A stretch of DNA of 64,000 nt from Polaribacter sp. Hel1_85 (GTDB lineage: Bacteria; Bacteroidota; Bacteroidia; Flavobacteriales; Flavobacteriaceae), in assembly GCF_000766795.1 (NCBI RefSeq), contig NZ_JPDS01000003.1, positions 558,001 to 622,000 of the forward strand, given 5' to 3'. A model generated the notes under the pieces. That model was not told the DNA's origin, searched no databases, and saw only the letters and a list, made by a program, of their open reading frames with translations. Shown one piece after another: positions 19,203-28,620 of this stretch. Position 1 is the stretch's first letter. Each line of letters starts with the position of its first letter. Both the position numbers and the translations under genes were made by a program.

Positions 19203-19523
19203 TTATTTATATTTTAGCTTCAGAAAAATTAAATATAAAGCTAAAATTGCAGTAATAGAATTCGCTAAAATTACTGATAAACTATTTATATAAATTCCAT
19301 AAACTGACCACAAAACAACTCCTGTAAAAAAGACAATATACATGGTTAAAGAAAGACCAGATGTATCTTTTGTTTTATATGTTTTAAATACTTGTGGCAA
19401 AAATGATGCTGTTGTAAATACAGCTGCAACTAAACCAATAATTTCATGAAGATCAATCACTCTTTTACCTTTTTTTGAATGAAATGTTTTGTGATTTTTG
19501 TATTTACAAGAATCACAAAACAT
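19203..19523 (-). CDS. SemiSWEET family sugar transporter
   Basis: Small inner-membrane transporter made of one triple-helix bundle that dimerizes to move sugars. The motif LHEIIGLVAAVFTTASFLPQVFKTYKTKDTSGLSLTMY holds the PQ pair (FLPQ) and the SxxxSLxMY pattern; three hydrophobic helices follow one another. From ATG 19523 it has 106 residues, with an unusual basic, cysteine-bearing N-terminus (MFCDSCKYKNHK). A GTG at codon 22 (VIDLHEIIG) would give about 85 residues, the usual length for the family, so the true start is uncertain. It lies 25 bp downstream of leuS and is probably read with it. Confidence 0.87.
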   Translation of the reverse strand: MFCDSCKYKNHKTFHSKKGKRVIDLHEIIGLVAAVFTTASFLPQVFKTYKTKDTSGLSLTMYIVFFTGVVLWSVYGIYINSLSVILANSITAILALYLIFLKLKYK

Positions 19524-19548
19524 CTATAAAAATGAAAAGACTTAATAT

Positions 19549-22500
19549 TTAGCCTACTATGTTTACAATTTTACCAGGAACAATAATTACTTTTTTAGGT
19601 GTTCTACCATCTAATTGAGCTATTGTTTTTTCATTTTCCATAACTGCTTTTTCTATTTCATCTTTAGACATATCTAAAGGAAGTTCTAGCGTAAAGCGCA
19701 TTTTTCCGTTAAAAGAAATTGGGTAATTCTTAGCGCTTTCAACTAAATGTTTTGGCTCAAATACTGGAAAATCTGCTGTAGAAATTGATTCTTTTTTTCC
19801 TAATAAACTCCATAATTCTTCTGCTATATGAGGTGCATAAGGAGAAACTAAAACTGTTAAAGGTTCTAAAATTGCACGCTTATTACATTTTAAAGCAGTT
19901 AACTCGTTTACAGCAATCATAAATGTAGAAACAGATGTATTAAAAGAGAAATTCTCTATATCATCTTCTACTTTTTTAATTGTTTTGTGTAATGTTTTTA
20001 ACTCGTCTTTTGTTGGTTCTGCATCAGAAACTTCTAATATTTCACCATTAAAATATAATTTCCATAATTTTTTTAAGAAAGATGAAACTCCAGAAATACC
20101 TGACGTTTTCCATGGTTTAGCTTGTTCTAAAGGTCCTAAAAACATTTCGAATAAACGTAAGCTATCTGCTCCATATTCTTCACAAATAGCATCTGGGTTT
20201 ACAACATTGTATTTAGACTTAGACATTTTTTCAACCTCACGTCCAACTTTATAAACACCTTCTTCTAAAACGAATTCAGCATTTTTGTAATCTGCATTTA
20301 AAGGATGATTTTTAAATCCATCAACATCTAATTCATCAGAAGCGTTTACTAAAGAAACATCAGAATGAATCGCAGTTTTAGTAATCATCACTAAATCTGC
20401 AAAATTAGGATCTAAAAACTTATTATCTAGTAAGTAATTTTTTACAACAGTTTCAAACTCATCATCAGAATTAAATAAATTTTTAGAAACAATTACTGTA
20501 GGTATCTTTTCTAAAACATCATCTAAAGATTTTTCATCTGCACAACCACAACCATTTTTAACAAAAGCAGTTGATCTGTATACAAAAGCACTCGTCCCCA
20601 AAATCATTCCTTGATTAATCAGTTTTTTTGCAAACTCATCTACAGGAACAATTCCTTTATCGAACAAGAATTTTTGCCAAAAACGCGCGTATAATAAATG
20701 TCCTGTTGCATGTTCAGATCCACCAATATATAAATCTACTTCTTTCCAATATTCTAAAGATTCTTTACTTGCAAATTCAGTAGAATTTGTAGCATCCATA
20801 TATCTATTAAAATACCAAGAACTTCCTGCCCAACCAGGCATTGTGTTTAATTCTAAAGGATAAACCGTTTTATTTTTTAACTTTTCGTTAGAAACAACTT
20901 TCTTTCCACGAGAATCCCAAGCCCATTCTGTTGCATTTCCTAAAGGTGGTTTTCCATCTTCAGTTGGCAAGTATTTTTCAACTTCTGGCAACACAATTGG
21001 CAAATGTTCTGCATCAATCATTTGTGGCATTCCATCTTTATAATACACTGGGAAAGGTTCTCCCCAATAACGTTGTCTACTAAAAACTGCATCACGTAAT
21101 CTATAGTTTATTTTACCGTAACCAAAACCACGTTTTTCCATTTCATAAATGGCTAATTTTAATGCTTTCTTATATTTTAATCCTGATAAAAAATCTGAAT
21201 TAGCAATTACAGTTCCGTCTTTATCTGCATGAGCAGCTTCAGAAATATCTACACCTTCAAAAATATTAGGAATTGGAATGTTAAAGTGTTTTGCAAAGTC
21301 ATAATCACGTTGATCTCCACAAGGAACTGCCATAACTGCTCCTGTACCATAACTTGCTAACACGTAATCTCCAATCCAAATTTGAACTTTTTCACCAGAA
21401 AAAGGATGAATTGCATAAGCACCTGTAAAAGCACCAGAAATGGTTTTTACATCTGCCATTCTATCTCTTTCAGAACGTTTTGCTGTAGCTGTAACGTAAG
21501 CCTCAACTTCTGCCTTTTGAGCATCTGTTGTTATCTTAGAAACCAAGTCGTGCTCTGGAGCTAAAGTCATAAAACTTACTCCGTAAATTGTATCTGGTCT
21601 TGTTGTAAAAACATCAATTTTATATGACTTCTCGACTTCGCTCGAAGTGACATTTTTATTACTTTCAGTTTTATCAACTTTTGGAAATTGAATCGCAAAA
21701 TTAATTTCTGAAACTACTTTTACTACATTTTGTAAAACTTCTTCATTCGTAAAACGAATTACATTAAAACCTTCTTTATGAAAAAATGCGGTTCTTTCTT
21801 CTTCATCTTCTTTACCAACAAATTCAACAATTAAGTTCTTAGCAACACACACATAATCTACCATAAAAGTACCAATAGTGTACTTTTTTCTAAATTTTGA
21901 TGCTCCTTTTTTATTCTTAATTTCATTCCAAAGCGTAGTTTCTGCTTTCGATAAATTTTGACGTAATTCTTTTAATGCTTCTAATTCTTTATAAGATAAC
22001 TTTACTTCAGAATTTGATTTTGTAGTATTTTCTTCTACTTTAAAAGTTACCATTGCTCCTTGAGAACGCCCAATCCAATTGGTTTGAGAATCTTTTAAAG
22101 GTTGTGGCCAATCAATTTTTTCTAATCCATCTAACAAACGTTGTGCGTATGCAGAAATTCTCATAGACCATTGTGTCATCTTTTTACGAACAACAGGATG
22201 ACTTCCACGTTCTGAAACTCCGTTTACAATTTCATCATTTGCCAAAACGGTACCTAAAGCAGGACACCAGTTTACTTCTGTATCTGATAAAAATGTTAAA
22301 CGATATTGTAATAATAATTCTTCTTGTTCTGTTTTAGAAAATGCTTTCCATTCATCTGAAGAAAATGACTTTATTTCTTCATCTGAAACTGCATTTACTG
22401 TTGCATTTCCTTCTTTTTTAAAGATTTTTTCTAAAGTAGAAATATCTTCTGCTTTGTCGGAATCTTTATTATACCATGAATTGAAAAGTTGGATAAAAAT

Positions 22501-22911
22501 CCACTGTGTCCATTTATAATATTCAGGATTTGAAGTTCTTACTTCTCTGCTCCAATCAAAAGAAAAACCAATATTATCTAATTGTCTTCTATAAGTTGCA
22601 ACGTTTTCTTCTGTGGTTTTTGCTGGATGCTGACCAGTTTGTATTGCATACTGTTCTGCAGGTAAACCAAAAGAATCATATCCCTGAGGATGTAATACGT
22701 TAAAACCTTTATGACGTTTATAACGTGCATAAATATCACTTGCAATATATCCTAAAGGATGCCCAACATGTAAACCTGCTCCTGAAGGATAAGGAAACAT
22801 ATCTAACACATAATATTTAGGTTTATCCGATTCATTACTGGCTTTAAAAGTTTGGTTTTCTGCCCAAAATTTTTGCCATTTCTTTTCTATCTCTAAGTGA
22901 TTGTATTGCAT
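19549..22911 (-). CDS. leuS: Leucyl-tRNA synthetase with inserted DUF559 domain
   Basis: Class I aminoacyl-tRNA synthetase charging tRNA-Leu. The ATP motifs are PYPSGAGLHVGHPLGY (about 41-56) and KMSKSKYNVVNPD. The editing (CP1) domain has NWIGRSQGAMVTFKV (about 278-292) and the threonine-rich motif VFTTRPDT (about 434-441). Between those two, residues 294-430 form a 137-residue block not found in ordinary LeuS. Most of it is a DUF559/Vsr-like nuclease domain: LSKAETTLWNEIKNKKGASK, FRKKYTIGTFMVDY, LIVEFVGKED, GFNVIRFTNEEVL. The total of 1120 residues compares with 860 in E. coli, part of the difference being other family-typical insertions. The gene is intact and should be functional. A -7-like TAAATTTG lies at 22941-22934. 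Confidence 0.97.
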   Translation of the reverse strand: MQYNHLEIEKKWQKFWAENQTFKASNESDKPKYYVLDMFPYPSGAGLHVGHPLGYIASDIYARYKRHKGFNVLHPQGYDSFGLPAEQYAIQTGQHPAKTTEENVATYRRQLDNIGFSFDWSREVRTSNPEYYKWTQWIFIQLFNSWYNKDSDKAEDISTLEKIFKKEGNATVNAVSDEEIKSFSSDEWKAFSKTEQEELLLQYRLTFLSDTEVNWCPALGTVLANDEIVNGVSERGSHPVVRKKMTQWSMRISAYAQRLLDGLEKIDWPQPLKDSQTNWIGRSQGAMVTFKVEENTTKSNSEVKLSYKELEALKELRQNLSKAETTLWNEIKNKKGASKFRKKYTIGTFMVDYVCVAKNLIVEFVGKEDEEERTAFFHKEGFNVIRFTNEEVLQNVVKVVSEINFAIQFPKVDKTESNKNVTSSEVEKSYKIDVFTTRPDTIYGVSFMTLAPEHDLVSKITTDAQKAEVEAYVTATAKRSERDRMADVKTISGAFTGAYAIHPFSGEKVQIWIGDYVLASYGTGAVMAVPCGDQRDYDFAKHFNIPIPNIFEGVDISEAAHADKDGTVIANSDFLSGLKYKKALKLAIYEMEKRGFGYGKINYRLRDAVFSRQRYWGEPFPVYYKDGMPQMIDAEHLPIVLPEVEKYLPTEDGKPPLGNATEWAWDSRGKKVVSNEKLKNKTVYPLELNTMPGWAGSSWYFNRYMDATNSTEFASKESLEYWKEVDLYIGGSEHATGHLLYARFWQKFLFDKGIVPVDEFAKKLINQGMILGTSAFVYRSTAFVKNGCGCADEKSLDDVLEKIPTVIVSKNLFNSDDEFETVVKNYLLDNKFLDPNFADLVMITKTAIHSDVSLVNASDELDVDGFKNHPLNADYKNAEFVLEEGVYKVGREVEKMSKSKYNVVNPDAICEEYGADSLRLFEMFLGPLEQAKPWKTSGISGVSSFLKKLWKLYFNGEILEVSDAEPTKDELKTLHKTIKKVEDDIENFSFNTSVSTFMIAVNELTALKCNKRAILEPLTVLVSPYAPHIAEELWSLLGKKESISTADFPVFEPKHLVESAKNYPISFNGKMRFTLELPLDMSKDEIEKAVMENEKTIAQLDGRTPKKVIIVPGKIVNIVG
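21620..22032 (-). mobile_element. In-frame DUF559 insertion within leuS
   Basis: Codes residues 294-430 of LeuS. Family hallmarks of DUF559 are seen: LRxxLSxAExxLW, KFRxxYxIGxFxVDY (D352), IVE (E363) and GFxVIRFTNEEVL. The usual ExDG...H reads EFVG with no histidine, and the following loop is shortened, so nuclease activity is probably lost. The 5-prime flank on the plus strand holds a REP-like palindrome (21631-21652). The insertion sits in a loop between two editing-domain strands. Calling it mobile is inference from its sporadic-looking placement and the adjoining repeat. Confidence 0.7.
21631..21652. repeat. REP-like palindrome inside leuS
   Basis: Reads CTCGACTTCGCTCGAAGTGA followed by CA, with a perfect 6-bp stem ACTTCG/CGAAGT (21635-21640, 21643-21648). 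It shares TCTCGACT-N2-GCTCGA-N3-GACA with two copies at 46376-46436. In leuS it is translated as VTSSEVEKS at the end of the DUF559 insertion. Confidence 0.75.
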
Positions 22912-23013
22912 TTGATTCTTTTATTAAAGTGTGCAAATTTACGTTTATTCTTTAGAAGATTAAAGTAAAAACGAACTTGCTTAAATTGATGTTATTTAAG
23001 AAAGTGAAAACTA

Positions 23014-23046
23014 AAAAGCCTCTTCCTTTAAAAAGAAGAGGCTTTT
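23014..23046. terminator. Intrinsic terminator after the porin-like gene
   Basis: Perfect 12-bp stem (23014-23025 with 23035-23046), core GCCTCTTC, 9-nt loop, flanking A and T runs. It is placed 19 bp past the stop of the minus-strand gene. Confidence 0.9.
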
Positions 23047-23064
23047 AATTTATTGTTATTTAGT

Positions 23065-23628
23065 TTAGAATTGAAATCCCAATGTCATTTGAAAAACACC
23101 ATTTTTAATATCTGGATTTTCACTAATTGCAATCAACCCTAAATTATATCTTGTTTGAACAAATATTCCACTTTCAAACTGATATCCTAAACCTAGATTT
23201 GCAGCAAGATCAAAATTTTCTGCATCAGTATTTTCTTTTGTTGCTCCACTATATTGATCAACTGGCACTAATTGATCTTTAATTAAAAAAGAAAATTGTG
23301 GACCTGCTTCTACATTAAACTCTTTGGTAATATAATATTTTGCCATAATAGGAAGTGAAACATAATTTAAATCATATTTAAAATTATCCTTTTGCTGTGC
23401 ACCTTGAGCAGAATATAATAATTCTGGCTGAATGGAGAATTTTTCTGTAAACGAAACTTCAGCTGTAGCTCCAAAAACAAATCCTGTTCTTGAATCAAGG
23501 TTATTAGCACTACTCCCATTCACAGAAGCAATATTCATTCCTAGTTTAATCCCTAATTTAACATCTTGTGCATATACTGTTCCTGTAAAAGCAATTACAA
23601 TACAAGCAATCCATAGTTTTTTAATCAT
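23065..23628 (-). CDS. Outer-membrane beta-barrel (PorT-like) protein
   Basis: Predicted 8-stranded outer-membrane barrel of 187 residues. The signal peptide MIKKLWIACIVIAFTGTVYAQ is followed by VKLGIKLGMNIASVNG, FSIQPELLYSAQGAQQ, YVSLPIMAKYYITKEFNVEAGPQFSFLI and a terminal strand MTLGFQF. These are hallmarks of the porin-family/outer membrane beta-barrel domain (OMP_b-brl_2) of Bacteroidota. No enzymatic motif is visible. It is a single gene between leuS and infB with its own terminator. Function unknown; such proteins are often abundant in the envelope. Confidence 0.85.
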   Translation of the reverse strand: MIKKLWIACIVIAFTGTVYAQDVKLGIKLGMNIASVNGSSANNLDSRTGFVFGATAEVSFTEKFSIQPELLYSAQGAQQKDNFKYDLNYVSLPIMAKYYITKEFNVEAGPQFSFLIKDQLVPVDQYSGATKENTDAENFDLAANLGLGYQFESGIFVQTRYNLGLIAISENPDIKNGVFQMTLGFQF

Positions 23629-23736
23629 AATTTTGGTTTTTAATTACATCTCTAAGACAAATGTTATGCCATATTTAAAAGTGTATCAAAAAAACTATAC
23701 AATAACCAACTTAAATAAAGAATAATAGCATAAAAA

Positions 23737-23761
23737 AAAGCCACATAAAAAATGTGGCTTT
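23737..23761. terminator. Intrinsic terminator after infB
   Basis: Perfect 10-bp stem (23737-23746 with 23752-23761), core GCCACAT, 5-nt loop. On the minus strand it is followed by a T run. It should end the rimP-nusA-infB transcript. Confidence 0.9.
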
Positions 23762-23784
23762 AATAAATATATGTTCAGAAATTA

Positions 23785-26649
23785 TTATTTCAATTTCTTT
23801 TTAACTGCTACTTCTGTATAAGCTTCAATTATATCACCTTGAACAATATCATTATAGTTCTTGATTTGAATACCACAATCGAATCCTTTTTTAACTTCCC
23901 TAACATCATCTTTAAAACGTTTTAGAGCTGTTAAAGTTCCATCATGAACTACAATACCATCTCTAATAATTCTAATTTTAGAATCTCTTTGAATTTTACC
24001 AGACATCACCATACAACCTGCAATGTTTCCAACTTTAGAAATTTTATAAATTTCTCTAATTTCTACATTACCAGTAACTTCTTCTTTCATTTCTGGAGAT
24101 AACATTCCTTCCATGGCGTCTTTAAGATCGTTAATGGCGTCATAAATAATAGAATATGTTCTAATATCTACTTCTTCTTTGTCTGCTATTGTTCTAGCGT
24201 TTCCTTGAGGACGCACATTAAATCCAACAATAATTGCATCTGATGCTGTTGCTAATAAAACATCACTTTCTGTAATAGCTCCAACACCTTTATGTAAAAT
24301 ATTTACTTGAATTTCTTCTGTAGATAATTTCTGGAATGAATTTGTTAATGCCTCAACAGAACCATCAACATCTCCTTTAAGGATAATATTTAATTCTTTA
24401 AAGTCTCCTAAAGCAATTCTACGTCCAATTTCATCTAACGTTAATGTTTTCTGAGTTCTTACAGATTGCTCACGTTGTAATTGAGATCTCTTAGATGCAA
24501 TTTGTTTTGCTTCTCTTTCATCATCAAATACATTAAATTTATCTCCTGCTTGTGGTGCTCCGTCTAAACCTAAAATTGATACTGGAGTTGATGGTCCAGC
24601 TTCTTTTAAGTTGTTTCCTTTGTCATCAAACATGGCTCTAACTTTACCACTGTTTTTTCCTGCAAGAATATAATCACCAATTTTTAAAGTACCTGCTTGT
24701 ACCATAATTGTAGATACATAACCTCTTCCTTTATCTAAAAGAGCTTCTACAACTGTACCAACTGCATTTTTATTAGGGTTCGCTTTTAATTCTAAAATTT
24801 CGGCCTCTAATAAAACTTTCTCTAATAACTCATCAATTCCTTGACCGGTTTTTGCTGAAATATCTTGAGATTGAATGCTACCTCCCCATTCTTCAATCAA
24901 TAAATTCATTGCAGATAATTGAGTTTTTACATTATCTGGATTGGCGTTTGGCTTATCAATTTTATTAATTGCAAATATAATTGGCACTCCTGCTGCTTGT
25001 GCATGAGAAATTGCTTCCTTAGTTTGTGGCATTACATCATCATCTGCTGCTGCAACAATAATTACTAAATCTGTAACTTGAGCTCCACGTGCACGCATTG
25101 CTGTAAAGGCTTCGTGACCTGGTGTATCTAAAAATGCTATTTTTTGATCTCCTACATTTACAGAATATGCACCAATATGTTGTGTAATTCCTCCACTTTC
25201 ACCTTCTACAATATTAGCTTTTCTAATATAATCTAATAACGAAGTTTTACCATGATCTACGTGACCCATTACTGTAATAATTGGCGCACGACTTACTAAA
25301 TCTTCTGGTTTGTCAATTACTTCTTCAATAGACTCCTCTACTTCAGCACCAATAAACTCTACTTTATGATTAAATTCTTCTGCAACAATAACTAATGTTT
25401 CTGCATCTAAACGCTGATTCATTGTTACCATCATTCCTAACATCATACAAGATGAAATAATGTTAGTTACAGGAACATTCATCATTGTAGCAACCTCACT
25501 TACCGTAACAAATTCTGTTACTTTTAAGATCTTGTTATCTAATGCTTGAGCTTCTTGTTCAGCATCAGAATGCTCTCTATGTGCTTCCCTTTTACTTCTT
25601 CTGTATTTCGCTCCTTTTCCTTTCGAAGATTTTCCTTGCAATTTCTCTAGCGTTTCTCTTACTTGCTTTTGAATTTCTGCTTCTGTTGGCTCTTCTTTCT
25701 TAACTGCTGCTGGTCTTGAGTTTCCTCTTCCTCCTCTATTAAATGGAGGTCTACTACCACCTCTATTACCTTGACCTGGCTTATTAGGTCTAGCTGTAGC
25801 AGAACCTGGTGCTCCGGCTTTAGTTACAATACGTTTACGCTTCTTTTTCGCGTCTGCATTTGAAGCTTTTTTAACTTCTGGTTTCTTTTTCTTAGGTCTT
25901 TCAAATTGTTTTAAGTCAATTTTTTTACCTGTAAAATTAGGACCATCTAACTTTTTATACTGAGTTTTGATAGCTTCTGCATTTTCAGCAGTAACATCTT
26001 CAGCTTTTTCTTCAGCTTTTGCAGCTTCCTTTTTAGTCTTAGGTTTTTCAACAACTTTAGAAACTTCTTTTTCTATTTCAGAAACAGTCTTTTTAGCATC
26101 TGGCTTTACAGTCTTAGGTTTTTCAACTACTGGAGTTTCATCAACTTTAGGCTCTTCTGCTTTTGGTTTTTCAACTACTGGAGTTTCCTCAACCGGTTTT
26201 TCAACTTTAGGCTCTTCCACTTTTGGTTCAACAACAATCTCTTCAGGTGTTGCTTTCACCTCTTCAACTTTGTCCGCAGGTTTTTTACCGATATTATCAA
26301 TATCAATTTTACCAACAGTTTTAAATTCTAATTTATCTGCTTTGGCCTTTAAAACCTCTTCCTTCTTTACCTCTTCCGCTCTTTTTTTCTCTAATTTAGC
26401 TTCTAGTTCTAAACGAATTGCTTCTTTCTCCTTACGTTTTTCTTCACCAACTTCTTTAGATGCTGCTTTCTTATTAGCATCTGTTTCAAAGCCATCAAGT
26501 AAAACTTGATAGACATCACCCGTAATTTTAGTGGTAGGTCTCGCTTCTATTTCGTGACCTTTATCCGCTAAATATTCGACTGCTCTATCTAGAGAAATGT
26601 TTAATTCTCTTAAAACTTTATTAAGCCTCATTGTTTTGCCTACAGACAT
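23785..26649 (-). CDS. infB: Translation initiation factor IF-2
   Basis: GTPase that brings initiator tRNA to the 30S subunit (954 residues). N-terminal helical module [21 protein letters not shown]; then a long low-complexity linker (about 100-290) made of repeats such as VEEPKVE, PVVEKPK and TVKPD, rich in Lys, Glu, Pro and Val, followed by a basic Arg/Gly/Asn-rich stretch near 275-315. The G domain has [12 protein letters not shown] (about 457-468), DTPGHEAF and NKIDK. Domains II, III and IV follow to the C-terminus. Last gene of rimP-nusA-infB, 66 bp downstream of nusA, with its own terminator. The linker is the variable part of the family and varies widely between species. Confidence 0.97.
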   Translation of the reverse strand: MSVGKTMRLNKVLRELNISLDRAVEYLADKGHEIEARPTTKITGDVYQVLLDGFETDANKKAASKEVGEEKRKEKEAIRLELEAKLEKKRAEEVKKEEVLKAKADKLEFKTVGKIDIDNIGKKPADKVEEVKATPEEIVVEPKVEEPKVEKPVEETPVVEKPKAEEPKVDETPVVEKPKTVKPDAKKTVSEIEKEVSKVVEKPKTKKEAAKAEEKAEDVTAENAEAIKTQYKKLDGPNFTGKKIDLKQFERPKKKKPEVKKASNADAKKKRKRIVTKAGAPGSATARPNKPGQGNRGGSRPPFNRGGRGNSRPAAVKKEEPTEAEIQKQVRETLEKLQGKSSKGKGAKYRRSKREAHREHSDAEQEAQALDNKILKVTEFVTVSEVATMMNVPVTNIISSCMMLGMMVTMNQRLDAETLVIVAEEFNHKVEFIGAEVEESIEEVIDKPEDLVSRAPIITVMGHVDHGKTSLLDYIRKANIVEGESGGITQHIGAYSVNVGDQKIAFLDTPGHEAFTAMRARGAQVTDLVIIVAAADDDVMPQTKEAISHAQAAGVPIIFAINKIDKPNANPDNVKTQLSAMNLLIEEWGGSIQSQDISAKTGQGIDELLEKVLLEAEILELKANPNKNAVGTVVEALLDKGRGYVSTIMVQAGTLKIGDYILAGKNSGKVRAMFDDKGNNLKEAGPSTPVSILGLDGAPQAGDKFNVFDDEREAKQIASKRSQLQREQSVRTQKTLTLDEIGRRIALGDFKELNIILKGDVDGSVEALTNSFQKLSTEEIQVNILHKGVGAITESDVLLATASDAIIVGFNVRPQGNARTIADKEEVDIRTYSIIYDAINDLKDAMEGMLSPEMKEEVTGNVEIREIYKISKVGNIAGCMVMSGKIQRDSKIRIIRDGIVVHDGTLTALKRFKDDVREVKKGFDCGIQIKNYNDIVQGDIIEAYTEVAVKKKLK

Positions 26650-26715
26650 ATATTCTTTTTAACTTTATAATTGTAAAAATATACTTTTTACTTTACTTCT
26701 ATACTATAACGATAC

Positions 26716-27972
26716 TTAGTCCTCGAATTCCTCTTTCAAAATTCTTTGAACGTCCATAATTGTTTCTTCTTCTAAATCGGTTCTTTTTACCAATTCTGCT
26801 ACACTAGTTTCTAATACGCTTCTTGCAGTATCTAAACCAATCTTTTTGAATTCAGTAATCACCCAATCTTCAATTTCATCTACAAATTCTGTTAACTCAA
26901 CATCTTCTTCTTCTAAACCTTCTCTTTGAACGTCTATTTCGTAACCTGTTAACTCACTTGCTAAACGAATATTTACACCACCTCTACCAATTGCTTTAGA
27001 AACTTCTTCTGGTTTTAAAAGAACTTTTACACGTCCTTTTTTACCATTTTTTTCTTCTTCATACATTTCAATTTCCATTGATGTCACTTTAGCAGGACTC
27101 AATGCTCTTGAAATGAATAATTGCTCATTTTTGGTATAGTTAATAACATCTATATTCTCATTTCCTAACTCACGAACAATACCGTGAATTCTTGATCCTT
27201 TTACACCTACACAAGCTCCAACAGGATCTATTCTATCATCATAAGAATCTACAGCTACTTTTGCTTTTTCACCAGGTATTCTTGCAACTCCTTCTACAGT
27301 AATTAAACCATCAAAAACTTCAGGTATTTCTTGTTCGAATAATTTATTTAAGAATAATGGAGAAGTTCTAGACAATATAATTGCTGGTTTATTCCCTCTT
27401 AATTCTACTGTTTTTATAACTCCTCTAACAGAATCTCCTTTTCTAAAAAAGTCTGAACGAATTTGCTCACTTTTTGGCAATACAATTTCATTTCCATCAT
27501 CATCTAATAAAATAATTGCATTGTGACGAATATGATGTACTTCTGCACTGTATAAATCGCCTTCTAACTCTTTAAAATGCTTAAAGATATTAGTACTATC
27601 GTGCTCGTAAATTTTAGATATTAAGTTCTGACGTAATGCTAAAATAGCTCTTCTTCCTAAATCTATTAATTTTACTTCTTCAGATACATCTTCACCAATT
27701 TCAAAATCTGGCTCAATTAATCTTGCTTCAGCTAATTCAATCTCTTCATTATCATCTTCAGAAAAACCATCTGCAACTACAATTCTATTTCTCCAAATTT
27801 CTAAATCTCCTTTATCTGGATTAATGATGATATCAAAATTATCATCAGAACCAAATTTACGTTTTAAGGCAGCTCTAAAAACCTCTTCTAAAATAGACAT
27901 TAATGTTACTCTGTCTATACTCTTATTATCTTTAAATTCTGAAAACGAATCAATTAATGCTATATTCTCCAT
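26716..27972 (-). CDS. nusA: Transcription elongation/termination factor NusA
   Basis: RNA polymerase-binding factor acting in pausing, termination and antitermination. It has 418 residues: an N-terminal polymerase-binding domain (IALIDSFSEFKDNKSIDR, LEEVFRAALKRKFG), an S1 domain (about 135-200), and two KH domains (PGEKAKVAVDSYDDRIDPVGACVGVKGSRI and KGRVKVLLKPEEVSKAIGRGGVNIRLASELTG). It ends with a short acidic tail and lacks the two C-terminal acidic repeats of E. coli NusA, as is normal in most phyla. It follows rimP by 12 bp. Since NusA acts on hairpins, the terminator-like structure upstream of rimP may be its own control site; that is inference. Confidence 0.97.
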   Translation of the reverse strand: MENIALIDSFSEFKDNKSIDRVTLMSILEEVFRAALKRKFGSDDNFDIIINPDKGDLEIWRNRIVVADGFSEDDNEEIELAEARLIEPDFEIGEDVSEEVKLIDLGRRAILALRQNLISKIYEHDSTNIFKHFKELEGDLYSAEVHHIRHNAIILLDDDGNEIVLPKSEQIRSDFFRKGDSVRGVIKTVELRGNKPAIILSRTSPLFLNKLFEQEIPEVFDGLITVEGVARIPGEKAKVAVDSYDDRIDPVGACVGVKGSRIHGIVRELGNENIDVINYTKNEQLFISRALSPAKVTSMEIEMYEEEKNGKKGRVKVLLKPEEVSKAIGRGGVNIRLASELTGYEIDVQREGLEEEDVELTEFVDEIEDWVITEFKKIGLDTARSVLETSVAELVKRTDLEEETIMDVQRILKEEFED

Positions 27973-27984
27973 TACATTTTTTGC

Positions 27985-28446
27985 TTAAAATACAATCTTC
28001 ACTTTTGCTTCTTTAATATCTTTATAGGCTAAAGTTGCTGTTTTTTGTACAGTAACTTTTCCTTTACCAATTGGCTTTGGCTCTCTTGCTTTCCAATTTA
28101 AAACAATTTTATCTTCATCTGCTTCAACCAAAGTTCCTTCAAATTCTTTTTCTGAAGTTTTTACTTTTAGTATTCTGTTGATGTTTTTAATATATTGTCT
28201 ATTTACTTTTAGTGGATGAGCAATATCTGGTGTAGTAACTTCTAAAGAGAAATCTTCTTCTTCTCTATCAAAATTATCATTTACACTTCTACTAATTCTT
28301 ATACACTCACTTAATGGAACTCCATTATCACCATCTATTGTAATCTGAATTTTATTATTTACTGATATTTCTAATTCTATCAAATACAATGATTCATTCA
28401 GCGATAGCGCTTCATCTACTAAATCTCTTACCTTGGTTTGGTCCAT
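27985..28446 (-). CDS. rimP: Ribosome maturation factor RimP
   Basis: Needed for late steps of 30S subunit assembly (153 residues, normal size). The N-terminal alpha/beta domain shows GDNGVPLSECIRISRSVND (in part, about 40-57) and FSLEVTTPDIAHPLK; the C-terminal SH3-like barrel includes FEGTLVEADEDKIVLNWKAREPKP. First gene of rimP-nusA-infB, an order conserved across bacteria. The promoter at 28523-28553 and a GC-rich hairpin with a T-rich tail at 28475-28493 lie just upstream. Confidence 0.96.
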   Translation of the reverse strand: MDQTKVRDLVDEALSLNESLYLIELEISVNNKIQITIDGDNGVPLSECIRISRSVNDNFDREEEDFSLEVTTPDIAHPLKVNRQYIKNINRILKVKTSEKEFEGTLVEADEDKIVLNWKAREPKPIGKGKVTVQKTATLAYKDIKEAKVKIVF

Positions 28447-28474
28447 TTTAACTCTTAAAATAAAGTATAAAAAG

Positions 28475-28493
28475 AGGGGACTCTTAGTCCCCT
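28475..28493 (-). terminator. Terminator-like hairpin in the rimP leader (putative attenuator)
   Basis: Stem AGGGGACT/AGTCCCCT (28475-28482 with 28486-28493), 3-nt loop, followed on the minus strand by CTCTTTTTATACTTT. It lies between the rimP promoter and the rimP ATG, with no minus-strand gene upstream that it could terminate. It therefore looks like a premature terminator controlling rimP-nusA-infB. Confidence 0.65.
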
Positions 28494-28522
28494 TCCTTCT
28501 TCATTTACTGTAAATTTCGGTG

Positions 28523-28553
28523 CAAATATACGAATTGTTTATGATTTACCAAA
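28523..28553 (-). promoter_or_regulatory. Promoter of rimP-nusA-infB
   Basis: The minus strand reads TTTG (28553-28550), a 19-nt spacer, then TATATTTG (28530-28523): an exact Bacteroidota consensus. Transcription should start near 28516, giving a leader of about 70 nt. Confidence 0.8.
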
Positions 28554-28620
28554 CTAAGTTTAAGTCAATTATTTTTCGTAACTTTAGATATATTGATATT
28601 AACCTTTTAATTTTTGTAAG

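Noticed and set aside
25967-26509. 180-codon plus-strand frame opposite infB
   Set aside because: Antisense of the Lys/Glu/Pro/Val-rich IF-2 linker, giving a Ser/Thr/Phe-rich low-complexity product with no family features.
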